NCBI GenBank assembly: GCA_949291445.1 | Contig: CASEVT010000120.1 | Span: 1-37,796, forward strand | DNA from: an uncultured bacterium | GTDB taxonomy: Bacteria > Cyanobacteriota > Vampirovibrionia > Gastranaerophilales > Gastranaerophilaceae | Length of the DNA: 37,796 nt | Direction of reading: 5' to 3' | Shown: piece after piece, positions 1-7,575 of the stretch | How the letters are laid out: each line of letters opens with the position of its first letter | Numbering within the stretch: position 1 is the first letter of the stretch | The notes under the pieces: model-generated | Seen by the model: the letters and a program-made list of their open reading frames with translations, nothing else | What the model was told of the DNA's origin: nothing | Databases searched by the model: none | Program-made: the position numbers and the translations under genes

Positions 1-107
1 ATGCCATCTTCATGATAATCAGCGACCTTAGGACTCAACACAGCCACAGCAGCAAGAACTAATAACACAAGACCTACAACGAGGATATAAATAATATTTT
101 TTTTCAT
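1..107 (-). CDS. N-terminal fragment of a membrane-anchored or secreted protein (runs off the window)
   Basis: Reading leftward from an ATG at 105-107, 35 codons are open to the window edge. The peptide starts MKKN and continues with about 20 hydrophobic residues (IIYILVVGLVLLVLAAVAVL), then SPKVADYHEDG. That is a typical uncleaved N-terminal anchor or signal peptide. A GGAG Shine-Dalgarno sequence lies 7 nt upstream of the ATG. The gene is divergent from the desulfoferrodoxin gene. Too little is visible to name a family; the part seen would also suit an oligosaccharide or protease accessory protein or a lipid-less periplasmic protein. Confidence 0.6.
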   Translation of the reverse strand, partial: MKKNIIYILVVGLVLLVLAAVAVLSPKVADYHEDG

Positions 108-270
108 CAGCTAACTCCGCTATACAAACCTAGAAAATATAACACACATTTTCGAAAAAGTATATCAAAAAGTAGAATGAATTATACATACCGGCAGACT
201 ATACTGGACGTAAACCGGACAAAAAGCCGGATTAGAACGTTACTTATTTACTTAATTGAAAGGAAAAACA

Positions 271-663
271 ATGACCGAGATATTACAAATTTATAAATGC
301 AATATATGCGGAAACATTGTAGAAGTTCTGCACGAAGGTGTAGGCGAGCTTGTATGCTGCTCACAACCAATGGTTTTGTATAATGAAAACAAAACCGATG
401 CCAGTACCGAAAAACATGTTCCCGTAATAGAAAAATTGGAAAACGGTAAAATAAGAATTAAGGTAGGTTCACAACCGCATCCGATGGAAAATGAACATTA
501 CATAGAATTTATAGAAGCTATTTCACCTGATAAAAAGTATGTTAAAAGAAAATATCTGCACCCTCAGGAAGAACCAATGATGGAATTTAAATGTGACTGT
601 GATAAAATTATAGCCAGAGAATTATGTAATATTCACGGTTTATGGAGGAATGAAAATGATTAG
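271..663 (+). CDS. dfx: Desulfoferrodoxin (two-iron superoxide reductase)
   Basis: Reduces superoxide to hydrogen peroxide without making oxygen, a cytoplasmic defence typical of anaerobes. With the start at ATG 271 (AGGA 6 nt upstream; the frame extends 5 codons further to a TTG that has no ribosome site) the protein is 130 residues. The N-terminal desulforedoxin domain has the four rubredoxin-like iron ligands C10, C13, C29 and C30. The C-terminal SOR domain has the catalytic Fe(His4Cys) ligands: the EKHVP histidine (His49), the HPMENEH histidines and the final C-N-I-H-G. This is the class I (2Fe) form, with both iron sites intact. The last 8 nt overlap the ferritin gene, so the two are translationally coupled. 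Family assignment is firm; the electron donor is not visible here. Confidence 0.95.
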   Translation: MTEILQIYKCNICGNIVEVLHEGVGELVCCSQPMVLYNENKTDASTEKHVPVIEKLENGKIRIKVGSQPHPMENEHYIEFIEAISPDKKYVKRKYLHPQEEPMMEFKCDCDKIIARELCNIHGLWRNEND

Positions 664-1165
664 TGAAAAAATGAATGCAGCTTTCAATAAGCAAATTAAC
701 GAAGAATTTTATTCTGCTTATCTTTATCTGTCAATGAGCGCATATTTTGAAGGACTGGGGCTTTTAGGATTTTCAAATTGGATGAAAGTTCAAACGCAAG
801 AAGAAACAGCACATGCTATGGGACTTTTTGACTACGTTAATTCAAGAGGCGGAAAGATTGAACTTGAACAGGTAAACAAACCTCAAATTAATTGGAATTC
901 TGCTTTGGATGCATTTGAAGCAGTTTTAAAACACGAAGAATATATTACGTCAAAAATTTCTGAACTCATGGACGTAGCAGAAACAGAAAAAGATCGTCCT
1001 GCTCTTTCTTTTCTGCAATGGTATATAAAAGAACAAGTCGAAGAAGAAGCCACAGCAGGTGATCTGCTTACAAAATTAAAACTCATCGGCTCCGACGTAA
1101 ATGCATTGCTGTTAATGGACAAAGATCTGGCAGCAAGAACTTTCGTTGCTCCGGTTATCGGATAA
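656..1165 (+). CDS. ftnA: Non-heme ferritin
   Basis: Iron-storage ferritin with a ferroxidase centre. Starting at ATG 656 (GGAGG 7 nt upstream) rather than ATG 650 (1 nt from the same GGAGG), the 169-residue protein numbers its ferroxidase ligands as in Escherichia coli FtnA: E17, E50, H53, E94, Q127 and E130. That match supports the chosen start. The four-helix bundle runs from residue 1 to about 140 and ends with a short fifth-helix region. The gene overlaps desulfoferrodoxin by 8 nt. The pairing is logical: superoxide reductase makes peroxide, and ferritin consumes peroxide while sequestering Fe(II). A strong hairpin terminator follows immediately, so dfx-ftnA is a closed two-gene operon. 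Confidence 0.95.
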   Translation: MISEKMNAAFNKQINEEFYSAYLYLSMSAYFEGLGLLGFSNWMKVQTQEETAHAMGLFDYVNSRGGKIELEQVNKPQINWNSALDAFEAVLKHEEYITSKISELMDVAETEKDRPALSFLQWYIKEQVEEEATAGDLLTKLKLIGSDVNALLLMDKDLAARTFVAPVIG

Positions 1166-1176
1166 GATTATGAGAC

Positions 1177-1211
1177 AAAAAAAATGAGCATTATATATGC
1201 TCATTTTTTTT
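1177..1211. terminator. Rho-independent terminator after dfx-ftnA
   Basis: Perfect 8-bp stem (ATGAGCAT/ATGCTCAT) with a 5-nt loop, flanked by an A8 run on the left and a T8 run on the right. It is positioned 11 nt after the ferritin stop. The symmetry would allow termination in either direction. Confidence 0.9.
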
Positions 1212-1279
1212 ACACTATGTGCAAAATAATTTATAAACAGATATTGAAAGAGAGAGTGTTTTAAATTATTATTAACACA

Positions 1280-1501
1280 ATGGGAAAAGCGAAAAAAAGA
1301 AATCTGCACAATCGTCAAAACGGACTGACAACAATGTCCAGAGAACAAGCCGTGAAAGAGATAATTTCACGAATAAGGGCTGTTGACTTTGGACCGCAAA
1401 CTAAAGATATAATAGGTCTTTTTGGAATTAATGCGGAAGAACTGGCTGAAGCCGGTGCTACTTATGAAGAACTTAAAGCACTCGGACAGATTATATTATA
1501 G
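1280..1501 (+). CDS. Small protein of unknown function
   Basis: I do not recognise this 73-residue protein. It has a basic N-terminus (MGKAKKRNLHNRQNG) followed by a predicted helical, acidic C-terminal half ending in EELAEAGATYEELKAL. There is no signal peptide or membrane segment. The ATG at 1280 has only a weak ribosome site. An internal ATG at 1334 (MSREQAVKEI) is preceded by GGA at suitable spacing and could be the true start, giving 55 residues. It lies between the ferritin terminator and def, 47 nt before def and on the same strand, so it may be the first gene of the def-fmt transcript. Codon use looks like that of its neighbours. Confidence 0.55.
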   Translation: MGKAKKRNLHNRQNGLTTMSREQAVKEIISRIRAVDFGPQTKDIIGLFGINAEELAEAGATYEELKALGQIIL

Positions 1502-1548
1502 ATATTATTTGTGCTATCATTTTATTATCGTTAACAGGGGATTGACAT

Positions 1549-2133
1549 ATGGCTGTAAAAAAAATATTATCATACGGAACTGATAGTCTCAGGGAAAAAT
1601 CAAAGGAAGTTTTAAAAATATCAAAAAAAATACAAGTACTCGTGCAAGACATGCTGGACACATTGTATGCAAATAATGGCGTAGGGCTGGCAGCACCGCA
1701 AATCGGAGAAAATGTCAGAATATTTGTTATTGATACCGCATCAGGAAATGAGCCGCTCAATCCGCGTGTATTTATAAATCCCAAAATAATTAAAAAATCC
1801 GGCGCAGTAAACAGCTATGAAGGCTGCTTAAGTTTTCCTGAAGCATATACAAATGTCAGAAGATATAGAAATGTTACGGTTAAAGCGACCGGAATGAACG
1901 GACGTCCGTTCATTCTTGAGGCTAAAGACGGTGATTTGCTTGCTCGTGCAATACAGCATGAATTTGATCATCTTGAAGGGATATTATTCATTGATCATTG
2001 CAGAAACAGATTCGAAGCGGATAAAATACTGGCAGAAAAAGGATTAGAGCCGGTTGACGAAAATTATTTGCTGGATGAAAAAGAACTTGAAGAAGAGATT
2101 GCAAAACATCCCGAACAAAATGAAAATAAATAA
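1549..2133 (+). CDS. def: Peptide deformylase
   Basis: Removes the N-formyl group from nascent proteins, using a metal bound by one Cys and two His. All three family motifs are present: GVGLAAPQIG (residues 44-53), EGCLS with the metal ligand C93, and QHEFDH with H137, E138 and H141. Length (194 residues) is within the normal 160-200 range. The acidic C-terminal tail after residue 160 (DEKELEEEIAKHPEQNENK) is longer than in E. coli. It is followed 21 nt later by fmt, the enzyme that adds the formyl group, the usual def-fmt pairing. Starts at ATG 1549 with a G-rich ribosome site (AGGGG) upstream. Confidence 0.95.
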   Translation: MAVKKILSYGTDSLREKSKEVLKISKKIQVLVQDMLDTLYANNGVGLAAPQIGENVRIFVIDTASGNEPLNPRVFINPKIIKKSGAVNSYEGCLSFPEAYTNVRRYRNVTVKATGMNGRPFILEAKDGDLLARAIQHEFDHLEGILFIDHCRNRFEADKILAEKGLEPVDENYLLDEKELEEEIAKHPEQNENK

Positions 2134-2154
2134 TTTTAGCGGAGAACACAGATA

Positions 2155-3090
2155 TTGATCAAAGCAGTTTTTATGGGTACCCCCCAAATAGCCGTTAACA
2201 GCTTAAACAAACTTTTAAATTTCAACGATCTGCAAATATTAGCAGTAGTAACACAGCCGGATCGCCCTTGCGGAAGAGGCAACAAAATTACGCCGCCACC
2301 GGTAAAAGAAGCTGCAATAAAAAACGGATTGACAGTCTATCAAACACCATCCATAAAAAAGGATATTCAATTAATCGAAACTCTAAAAGCACTGGAACCT
2401 GACTTTTTCATAACATTCGCCTTTGGTCAGATACTTACACAAGAAATTCTGGATATCCCTAAAATTGCTACAATTAATTTGCATGCATCTTTATTGCCGG
2501 CATACAGAGGAGCAAATCCGATCCAAAGAGCAATCTATAACGGTGAAAAATTAACCGGCATAACTACAATGATTACAGTCCTTGAACTGGATGCAGGTGA
2601 TATTTGCCTACAGGAAAAAATCAGCATTGCAGAAAACATGACAGATGCGGAATTATCAAAAGTTATAAGCGATAAATCCCCATTCCTGATTTATCCGACA
2701 CTAAAAGGATTGTACAATAAAACCTTAACCCCGACGGCACAACCCGATGACGGCATAACTATTGCAAAAAAATTTACAAAAGAAGACGGACTTATTAACT
2801 GGCAAAAATCTGCGATTGAAATACACAACCAAATCCGTTCAATGACAGTTTGGCCTTGCGCTTATACCACATATTGTGGTAAAATTATCAAACTGATTGA
2901 ATCAGAGTGTATTGATGATGATGTCAACGCTCCGGGAGAGGTTTTGGAGATTACAAAAACCGGTATCAAGGTCGGGACGGCAAAAGGGACTTTGCTCATA
3001 AAAAAATTAAAACCGGAAGGTAAGCCTCTTTTGAATGCTTTTGCTTGGACAAACGGAGCTAAACTTAAATCAGGATGCGTATTTGTGTAA
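2155..3090 (+). CDS. fmt: Methionyl-tRNA formyltransferase
   Basis: Formylates initiator Met-tRNA using 10-formyl-tetrahydrofolate. The gene starts with TTG at 2155; GGAG lies 10 nt upstream, and the reading MIKAVFMGTP matches the invariant family N-terminus, so no ATG start is needed. Catalytic residues N108, H110 and D146 are in place within LHASLLPAYRG and LELDAGD. The QPDRPCGRG loop (34-42) that contacts the acceptor arm is also present. The C-terminal tRNA-binding domain follows (about 205-311, containing MTVWPCAYT). Full length is 311 residues. It sits in an operon with def, and aroH follows 12 nt downstream. Confidence 0.95.
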   Translation: MIKAVFMGTPQIAVNSLNKLLNFNDLQILAVVTQPDRPCGRGNKITPPPVKEAAIKNGLTVYQTPSIKKDIQLIETLKALEPDFFITFAFGQILTQEILDIPKIATINLHASLLPAYRGANPIQRAIYNGEKLTGITTMITVLELDAGDICLQEKISIAENMTDAELSKVISDKSPFLIYPTLKGLYNKTLTPTAQPDDGITIAKKFTKEDGLINWQKSAIEIHNQIRSMTVWPCAYTTYCGKIIKLIESECIDDDVNAPGEVLEITKTGIKVGTAKGTLLIKKLKPEGKPLLNAFAWTNGAKLKSGCVFV

Positions 3091-3102
3091 ATTAGAGGTA
3101 AC

Positions 3103-3468
3103 ATGTTCACAAGGGGAATAAGAGGTGCAATTACTGTTGAGAATAACAACATTGATTCACTGAAATCTGCGACTATCGAACTTTTGTCAAAAATGTTGAG
3201 TGAAAATAATTTAAAAAGTAACGACATTTGTTGTGTAAATTTTTCACTTACAAAGGATATAAATTGTGCATTTCCGGCAAAATTTGCAAGAGAGGAATTG
3301 GGATTTGACACTGTCCCTATGGAATGTTATCAGGAATTAGATGTAGATAACTCGCTAAAAATGTGTCTGCGAATTATGATGCTTATAAACACGGATAAAT
3401 CACCGTCAAAACTCGTGCATGTATATTTGAAAGGCGCACAAATATTGAGAAAAGATTTATCAACATAA
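3103..3468 (+). CDS. aroH: Chorismate mutase, AroH class
   Basis: Converts chorismate to prephenate, the branch to Phe and Tyr. The 121-residue protein aligns with the monofunctional trimeric Bacillus-type AroH with the same numbering of the active site: R7 (RGIRGA), R63, C75, E78, R90 and Y108. This fold is unrelated to the all-helical AroQ class and is the type used by Bacillus and Cyanobacteria. The ribosome site is AGAGG just before ATG 3103. It probably belongs to the def-fmt transcript (12-nt gap), though its function is unrelated to theirs. A weak hairpin lies in the following gap. Confidence 0.93.
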   Translation: MFTRGIRGAITVENNNIDSLKSATIELLSKMLSENNLKSNDICCVNFSLTKDINCAFPAKFAREELGFDTVPMECYQELDVDNSLKMCLRIMMLINTDKSPSKLVHVYLKGAQILRKDLST

Positions 3469-3490
3469 GGTTTGTATAAACATTTGTTAC

Positions 3491-3523
3491 GAATGAAACC
3501 CACAAGCGCAAATTTCATTCTTT
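3491..3523 (+). terminator. Possible weak terminator after aroH
   Basis: An 8-bp inverted repeat (GAATGAAA / TTTCATTC, 14-nt loop) is followed by only three T residues. It is AT-rich and weak, so read-through into the next gene is possible. Confidence 0.35.
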
Positions 3524-3563
3524 AGATGTTTAATAGTCATGTAGTCTAGAAAGTCAGGTAAAA

Positions 3564-4358
3564 ATGATTCAAAAAATTGGCAGTTGCCCACAAAACCCAA
3601 ATCAAAACATCAGTTTCGGTGCGAGAAAATTGCCCACTAATGTTTCTTTATCCAAGAATGATATATTAACAATACTGAGTCATACTCAAAAAAAGAATTT
3701 GAATCATGATGTAGTAGAAGTTTGCCAAAGACTTACAGGACGAGAAAATATTACACCATCAGTGGTTCAACAGTGTTTTGATGCACTTGTCAAAGAAAAT
3801 GAAATTTTTAGCACTATTGCACAGAGTATAAAAAATTGCCTCAAAACCAAGCCCTCGCCCGTTGAAATAACAAACAATATAATCAAACAACGTCAAAGAT
3901 TAAACAGTGTTGTTATTTCTAAGCAAAATCCAAAATACAAAATGCGTCCGGTAAAGCTTGATGAGACTAAACTGGCACAAGAAGCAAAACTAATTGAAGA
4001 ACAACACGCAAAAGAACTCGAAAGAGAAGCTCAAAGAGTTGCACAAAAGGAAGCACAAAAACGACTCGCTAAAGAAAAAGCTGCACAAATGGCATTTAGC
4101 AGGGCAAACCTTGACTATGTAAAGAAAATTTCCAACTCTAATGCCTACAGACCACCTCTGCCGCTTGAGCCGAGAGCAGTACGTGTTGAAAGACGTCTAA
4201 ATGAACACGCTCAAAGACAGCTTGATCTGGAAAAAGCCTTTGAAGAATTAGATAAGCCTGAAAAAAGTTCCATTAAGCAAATTTTCAACGTACCTCAGTC
4301 CATAATACAAGAAGTTAAAGAGTCTGAACTAAAGCCGGCTACCGAATTTATTGGTTAG
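3564..4358 (+). CDS. Coiled-coil protein with an N-terminal ISFGAR motif, unknown function
   Basis: 264 residues with no recognised enzyme domain. The N-terminus is a short low-complexity leader (MIQKIGSCPQNPNQN) followed by ISFGARK. Residues about 130-180 form a strongly charged, Ala/Glu/Lys/Gln-rich helix that should be a coiled coil (many KEAQ, EREAQ and KEKAAQ heptad-like units). There is no signal peptide and no membrane segment. From memory, an N-terminal (I/N)(S/N)FG-type motif recurs in many hypothetical proteins of Gastranaerophilales, but I could not check this. It is expressed from a CAGGT ribosome site before ATG 3564 and is followed by a bidirectional terminator shared with the convergent nnrD. 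Confidence 0.75.
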   Translation: MIQKIGSCPQNPNQNISFGARKLPTNVSLSKNDILTILSHTQKKNLNHDVVEVCQRLTGRENITPSVVQQCFDALVKENEIFSTIAQSIKNCLKTKPSPVEITNNIIKQRQRLNSVVISKQNPKYKMRPVKLDETKLAQEAKLIEEQHAKELEREAQRVAQKEAQKRLAKEKAAQMAFSRANLDYVKKISNSNAYRPPLPLEPRAVRVERRLNEHAQRQLDLEKAFEELDKPEKSSIKQIFNVPQSIIQEVKESELKPATEFIG

Positions 4359-4393
4359 TGCATAATACAAGTAAATGGTTTATAAAAAATTAA

Positions 4394-4433
4394 GAGCCTT
4401 CGATTAATAATATTTTAATTAGAAGGCTTTTTA
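4394..4433. terminator. Bidirectional terminator between convergent genes
   Basis: Inverted repeat AGCCTTC ... GAAGGCT, with further AT pairing inside (GATTAA/TTAATT), followed by TTTTT on the plus strand. It touches the stop codon of the minus-strand nnrD gene (4431-4433). It ends the plus-strand coiled-coil gene and can also serve the long minus-strand run. Confidence 0.8.
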
Positions 4434-5315
4434 GTGCAAGATTGACTTAATCGAAAGAGGTATACAATCGACGATATCTTGAGCAAGAACACTGTATTCA
4501 GTCAGTTTTTCTGCTGCAAGTTCACCGCACAACCCGTGAAGAAAAACAGCGAGCTTCACAGCACCATCACAAGAAACACCTTGAGCCAAAAATCCGGTAA
4601 TCATACCGACAAGCACATCCCCGCTTCCTGCTTTTGCTAAAGCAGAATTTCCTGTTGTATTAATAAAAATTTCAAAATTCGGAGTGCATATAACCGTACG
4701 ATAACCCTTAAGCACAGTTAAACAACCAAATTTTTCACTAGCCGCCTTTGCTGCAGAAATTCTGTCTTCTTGAATCCTCTCAACATCACACCTAAGCAAT
4801 CTTGATAACTCCTTCGGATGCGGTGTAATAATTGTATTAACTGGAAGTTTGCAAAAACCACTTTCTGCAACAGAATTCAGTGCATCTGCATCCATAACAA
4901 TCGACGTGCTGCTATCAGCGAAATACTTAATAAAATCAGAAACAAACGCCATAACAGCAGGCTCAAGTGAAAGACCCGAACCTATTGAAACCACGTTATA
5001 CCCGCCTAAAATCGGCACCAATTCTGCAAAAGAATCGCTTGCGATACATTTACTATAGGAATCACGCAGCTTAAAAAAAGTTAAATTCGGGGTTAATGCA
5101 GATATGTTGTTTATGACAGTTTCAATGGTAGCAAGAGAAACTAAACCAGCACCAACCTTAAGCGATGACACAGATGACAAATAAGCAGCACCCTGATAAT
5201 TTAAACTACCTGCAATATTCAAGACTTTTCCATAACTACCTTTATTGGAGTCAAGCGTCCTGACCGGCAAAATATTTCTGATAAGTTCAGCACAAAGCTC
5301 AATATATCCAGACAT
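4431..5315 (-). CDS. nnrD: ADP-dependent (S)-NAD(P)H-hydrate dehydratase
   Basis: Repairs hydrated NAD(P)H, restoring the cofactor with ADP or ATP as phosphate donor. It is a ribokinase-like fold of the YjeF C-terminal family. Visible motifs are GSYGKVLNIAGS (27-38), VMDADALN, ITPHPKE and the nucleotide-binding TTGNSALAKAGSGDVLVGMI region with its catalytic Asp. At 294 residues it is the stand-alone dehydratase; the epimerase (NnrE) half found in fused proteins is absent. GGGAGGG lies just before ATG 5315. It is the last gene of the minus-strand run, 15 nt after trmL. Confidence 0.93.
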   Translation of the reverse strand: MSGYIELCAELIRNILPVRTLDSNKGSYGKVLNIAGSLNYQGAAYLSSVSSLKVGAGLVSLATIETVINNISALTPNLTFFKLRDSYSKCIASDSFAELVPILGGYNVVSIGSGLSLEPAVMAFVSDFIKYFADSSTSIVMDADALNSVAESGFCKLPVNTIITPHPKELSRLLRCDVERIQEDRISAAKAASEKFGCLTVLKGYRTVICTPNFEIFINTTGNSALAKAGSGDVLVGMITGFLAQGVSCDGAVKLAVFLHGLCGELAAEKLTEYSVLAQDIVDCIPLSIKSILH

Positions 5316-5330
5316 ACGCCCTCCCGTGCG

Positions 5331-5786
5331 CTAACTGTTTTGACGTATCGCTTCATAAACAACTATAGCAACAGAATTCGACAAATTCAAACTTCTTTGT
5401 CCCTCCTGCATGGGTATAGTTACGGAATCAGAAGGATTAGCCCTGAGCAACTCCTCGGGCAGCCCTCTTGTCTCGGGTCCAAAAACCAAAAAATCACCAT
5501 CTTTAAATTTTACATCAGTATAAAGATTCTCTGACTTAGTTGTAAGATAATAAAAATTATTTTGTGAAAATTGTTCCCTGAGTTTGTCAAGAGATTCAAC
5601 TCTGACAATATTTACGGAATCCCAATAATCAAGCCCCGCCCTTTTTACATGCCTGCTGTCAATAGAAAAACCGAGCTTACCAACCAAATACAAATCAGAA
5701 TTAGTACAAGCGCACAATCTGGCTATATTACCTGTATTTTGAGGAATCTCAGGTTCATAAAGTACGACATTAAATTTATTTTTCAT
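5331..5786 (-). CDS. trmL: tRNA (cytidine(34)-2'-O)-methyltransferase
   Basis: SPOUT-class SAM-dependent methylase for the wobble nucleotide of some leucine tRNAs. The knotted SAM site is formed by YEPEIPQNTGNIARLCA near the N-terminus, FGPETRGLP in the middle and the C-terminal PMQEGQRSLNLSNSVAIV segment. All are intact in about 151 residues, the normal length. The start is not certain. ATG 5786 fits the family N-terminus (MKNKFNVVLYEP), but the nearest ribosome site (AGAAGG) is better spaced for the TTG at 5792, which would add two residues. The gene overlaps the end of the phosphatidyltransferase gene by 11 nt. Confidence 0.92.
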   Translation of the reverse strand: MKNKFNVVLYEPEIPQNTGNIARLCACTNSDLYLVGKLGFSIDSRHVKRAGLDYWDSVNIVRVESLDKLREQFSQNNFYYLTTKSENLYTDVKFKDGDFLVFGPETRGLPEELLRANPSDSVTIPMQEGQRSLNLSNSVAIVVYEAIRQNS

Positions 5787-6447
5787 TTTCAACAAAGAAC
5801 CTTCTGCTTTCAATGATAACAGGAATACCTCTCAAAACACAGAAAGCAACCGCTGCATAGACACAGAAGTGAGCGAAAGGACAAATAGCAACGCAAACGT
5901 CATGAAACACTTCCCACGCGTGCATTGTAGCCGCAGACATAGAAGAATCAGTCCCCATTAAAAACAACTTCAAATTAGCAAACGGAAAATAGCAAAGTAT
6001 CATAAGCGCAAAAGCCAACGCCTTCGTAACAGCATATGTACCCCTTGAGAAATTAGAAGCAACGAGAAAATGTCCGATTTTAGACTGCATCATAGTACTC
6101 TTGCCAAAAGCTGTATAACCCTGTTCAAGAGCAATGCTTCTAAGACCGTCTGTAATAATTCCGCGAGTAACAACGATCAAAGGAATCCAAACCGGAATCC
6201 AGCCCAGAACGGCAAAAACGATCCAATAAATATTTTCTACAACTCTATCGCCCAAAATATCAAGAACAGCGCCGAATTTTGAAGTTTCGTTAAAGAGTCT
6301 GGCAACAAAACCGTCAAGTCCGTCAAACCATATCGCAATTATGGTAAGAAGAAATGCAGTAATATAACTTGCCGGGGTTTGGTAGAATAACAAGCATATT
6401 GCAATAAAAGCAATTATCATTCTCAATATTGTTATCGTATTAGCCAT
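5776..6447 (-). CDS. pgsA: CDP-alcohol phosphatidyltransferase (PgsA-like)
   Basis: Integral membrane enzyme of phospholipid synthesis. The family signature DG-x2-AR-x8-G-x3-D-x3-D is complete (FDGLDGFVAR ... FGAVLDILGD, about residues 42-66). About six hydrophobic segments follow the family pattern: N-terminal helices, the catalytic loop, then paired helices to the end. 223 residues is slightly longer than typical PgsA (180-200). Glycerol-3-phosphate is the likeliest acceptor, but inositol or serine cannot be excluded from sequence alone. ATG 6447 has a GAGGAG site 7 nt upstream. It is translationally coupled to trmL. Confidence 0.85.
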   Translation of the reverse strand: MANTITILRMIIAFIAICLLFYQTPASYITAFLLTIIAIWFDGLDGFVARLFNETSKFGAVLDILGDRVVENIYWIVFAVLGWIPVWIPLIVVTRGIITDGLRSIALEQGYTAFGKSTMMQSKIGHFLVASNFSRGTYAVTKALAFALMILCYFPFANLKLFLMGTDSSMSAATMHAWEVFHDVCVAICPFAHFCVYAAVAFCVLRGIPVIIESRRFFVENEK

Positions 6448-6500
6448 AAATTAACTCCTCACTAACTCAGAAGACAAAATACGTCTTGCATATTTAAACA

Positions 6501-7499
6501 TTACTTTTTACTACGTGACAAAGCAAAATTAACCTCATCAAGCACCTTGGTTTTTTCACCAAGCATAATTTTTTCAGCTTCTTCAAGAACTTTGACGACA
6601 AAATAGCCATTTTGGCCGTCACTTCTGGCTTTTTTGCCATTTTCGATACATTTAATAAAATGCTCACACTCCAATTTCAGCGGTTCAATCTCTAAATAAT
6701 CCAAAGAAACCGTACTACCTGAATTAGGTTTGCTGTTATGAAATACTTGAAGCTTATTTTCAGCAAGAGTATCATCGAACATAGCACTCGCCTTAGAACC
6801 GCGAATCATCAGATTAACTCTCTTTTGAGGATGTATCCAGCTGTCCGAAACATGCGCAACTGCACCGGACGGATACTCTATATCAATATGTGTAATATCC
6901 AAAATTGCATTACCCTCGGAACTTGCACCGACTGCAGAAATTACACACAACGGTTCTTCGCCGAGTATATGACTTATCATAGAAACATCATGCGGTGCTA
7001 AATCCCACATTACACTCCTATCATTTTTAAAATAATTAATATTCAAACGATCGCTTTGAACATACTTAATTTCACCCAGCTCACCGGACTCCACAATCAT
7101 CTTTAAACGATTTACGGCAGGATGATACAACAACAAATGACCCACCATAAGAACCAAATCCTTTGCCGTCGCAAGATCATTGAGTTCCTTAGCCTCAGCA
7201 CTGGTTGTCGCAATCGGCTTCTCTACATAAACATGCTTTCCCGCATTCAATGCAGCTTTTACAAGCTTAAAATGTGTATGACTCGGAGTTGCCACTACTA
7301 TGCCGTCAATATCCGGATTTGATAACATTTCATTAAAATCTTTTGTCAGATGAACATTCGGAAAATCATTTTGAGTCCGTTTTAAATTCTCCTCATCCAT
7401 ATCACAGACTGTATCAAGATAATTCAAATTATAAAAATTTCTGACTAAATTCTTACCCCAAATTCCGGCACCAACTATACCAACTTTATATGTACTCAT
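6501..7499 (-). CDS. Gfo/Idh/MocA family NAD(P)-dependent oxidoreductase
   Basis: 332-residue sugar-type dehydrogenase. The N-terminal Rossmann fold begins VGIVGAGIWGKN (GxGxxG). The family EKP motif is in HVYVEKPIATT, around residue 95. The C-terminal alpha/beta domain contains WDLAPHDVSMI, the usual H/D substrate-site segment. The WDLAPHD pattern resembles nucleotide-sugar dehydrogenases such as WlbA that act on UDP-hexuronates, so a role in surface polysaccharide synthesis is plausible but not proven. No glycosyltransferase is nearby. ATG 7499 has GAGGA 6 nt upstream. Confidence 0.85.
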   Translation of the reverse strand: MSTYKVGIVGAGIWGKNLVRNFYNLNYLDTVCDMDEENLKRTQNDFPNVHLTKDFNEMLSNPDIDGIVVATPSHTHFKLVKAALNAGKHVYVEKPIATTSAEAKELNDLATAKDLVLMVGHLLLYHPAVNRLKMIVESGELGEIKYVQSDRLNINYFKNDRSVMWDLAPHDVSMISHILGEEPLCVISAVGASSEGNAILDITHIDIEYPSGAVAHVSDSWIHPQKRVNLMIRGSKASAMFDDTLAENKLQVFHNSKPNSGSTVSLDYLEIEPLKLECEHFIKCIENGKKARSDGQNGYFVVKVLEEAEKIMLGEKTKVLDEVNFALSRSKK

Positions 7500-7575
7500 T
7501 TGTATTCCTCAAACTACTATTTAATTCATTATATCAACCCGAAAAGTAAAAAATCAAATTAATATTATATAAAGG

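Noticed and set aside
2862-3311. 149-codon minus-strand open frame across fmt and aroH
   Set aside because: Both plus-strand genes have complete active sites with conserved numbering; the frame is a shadow.
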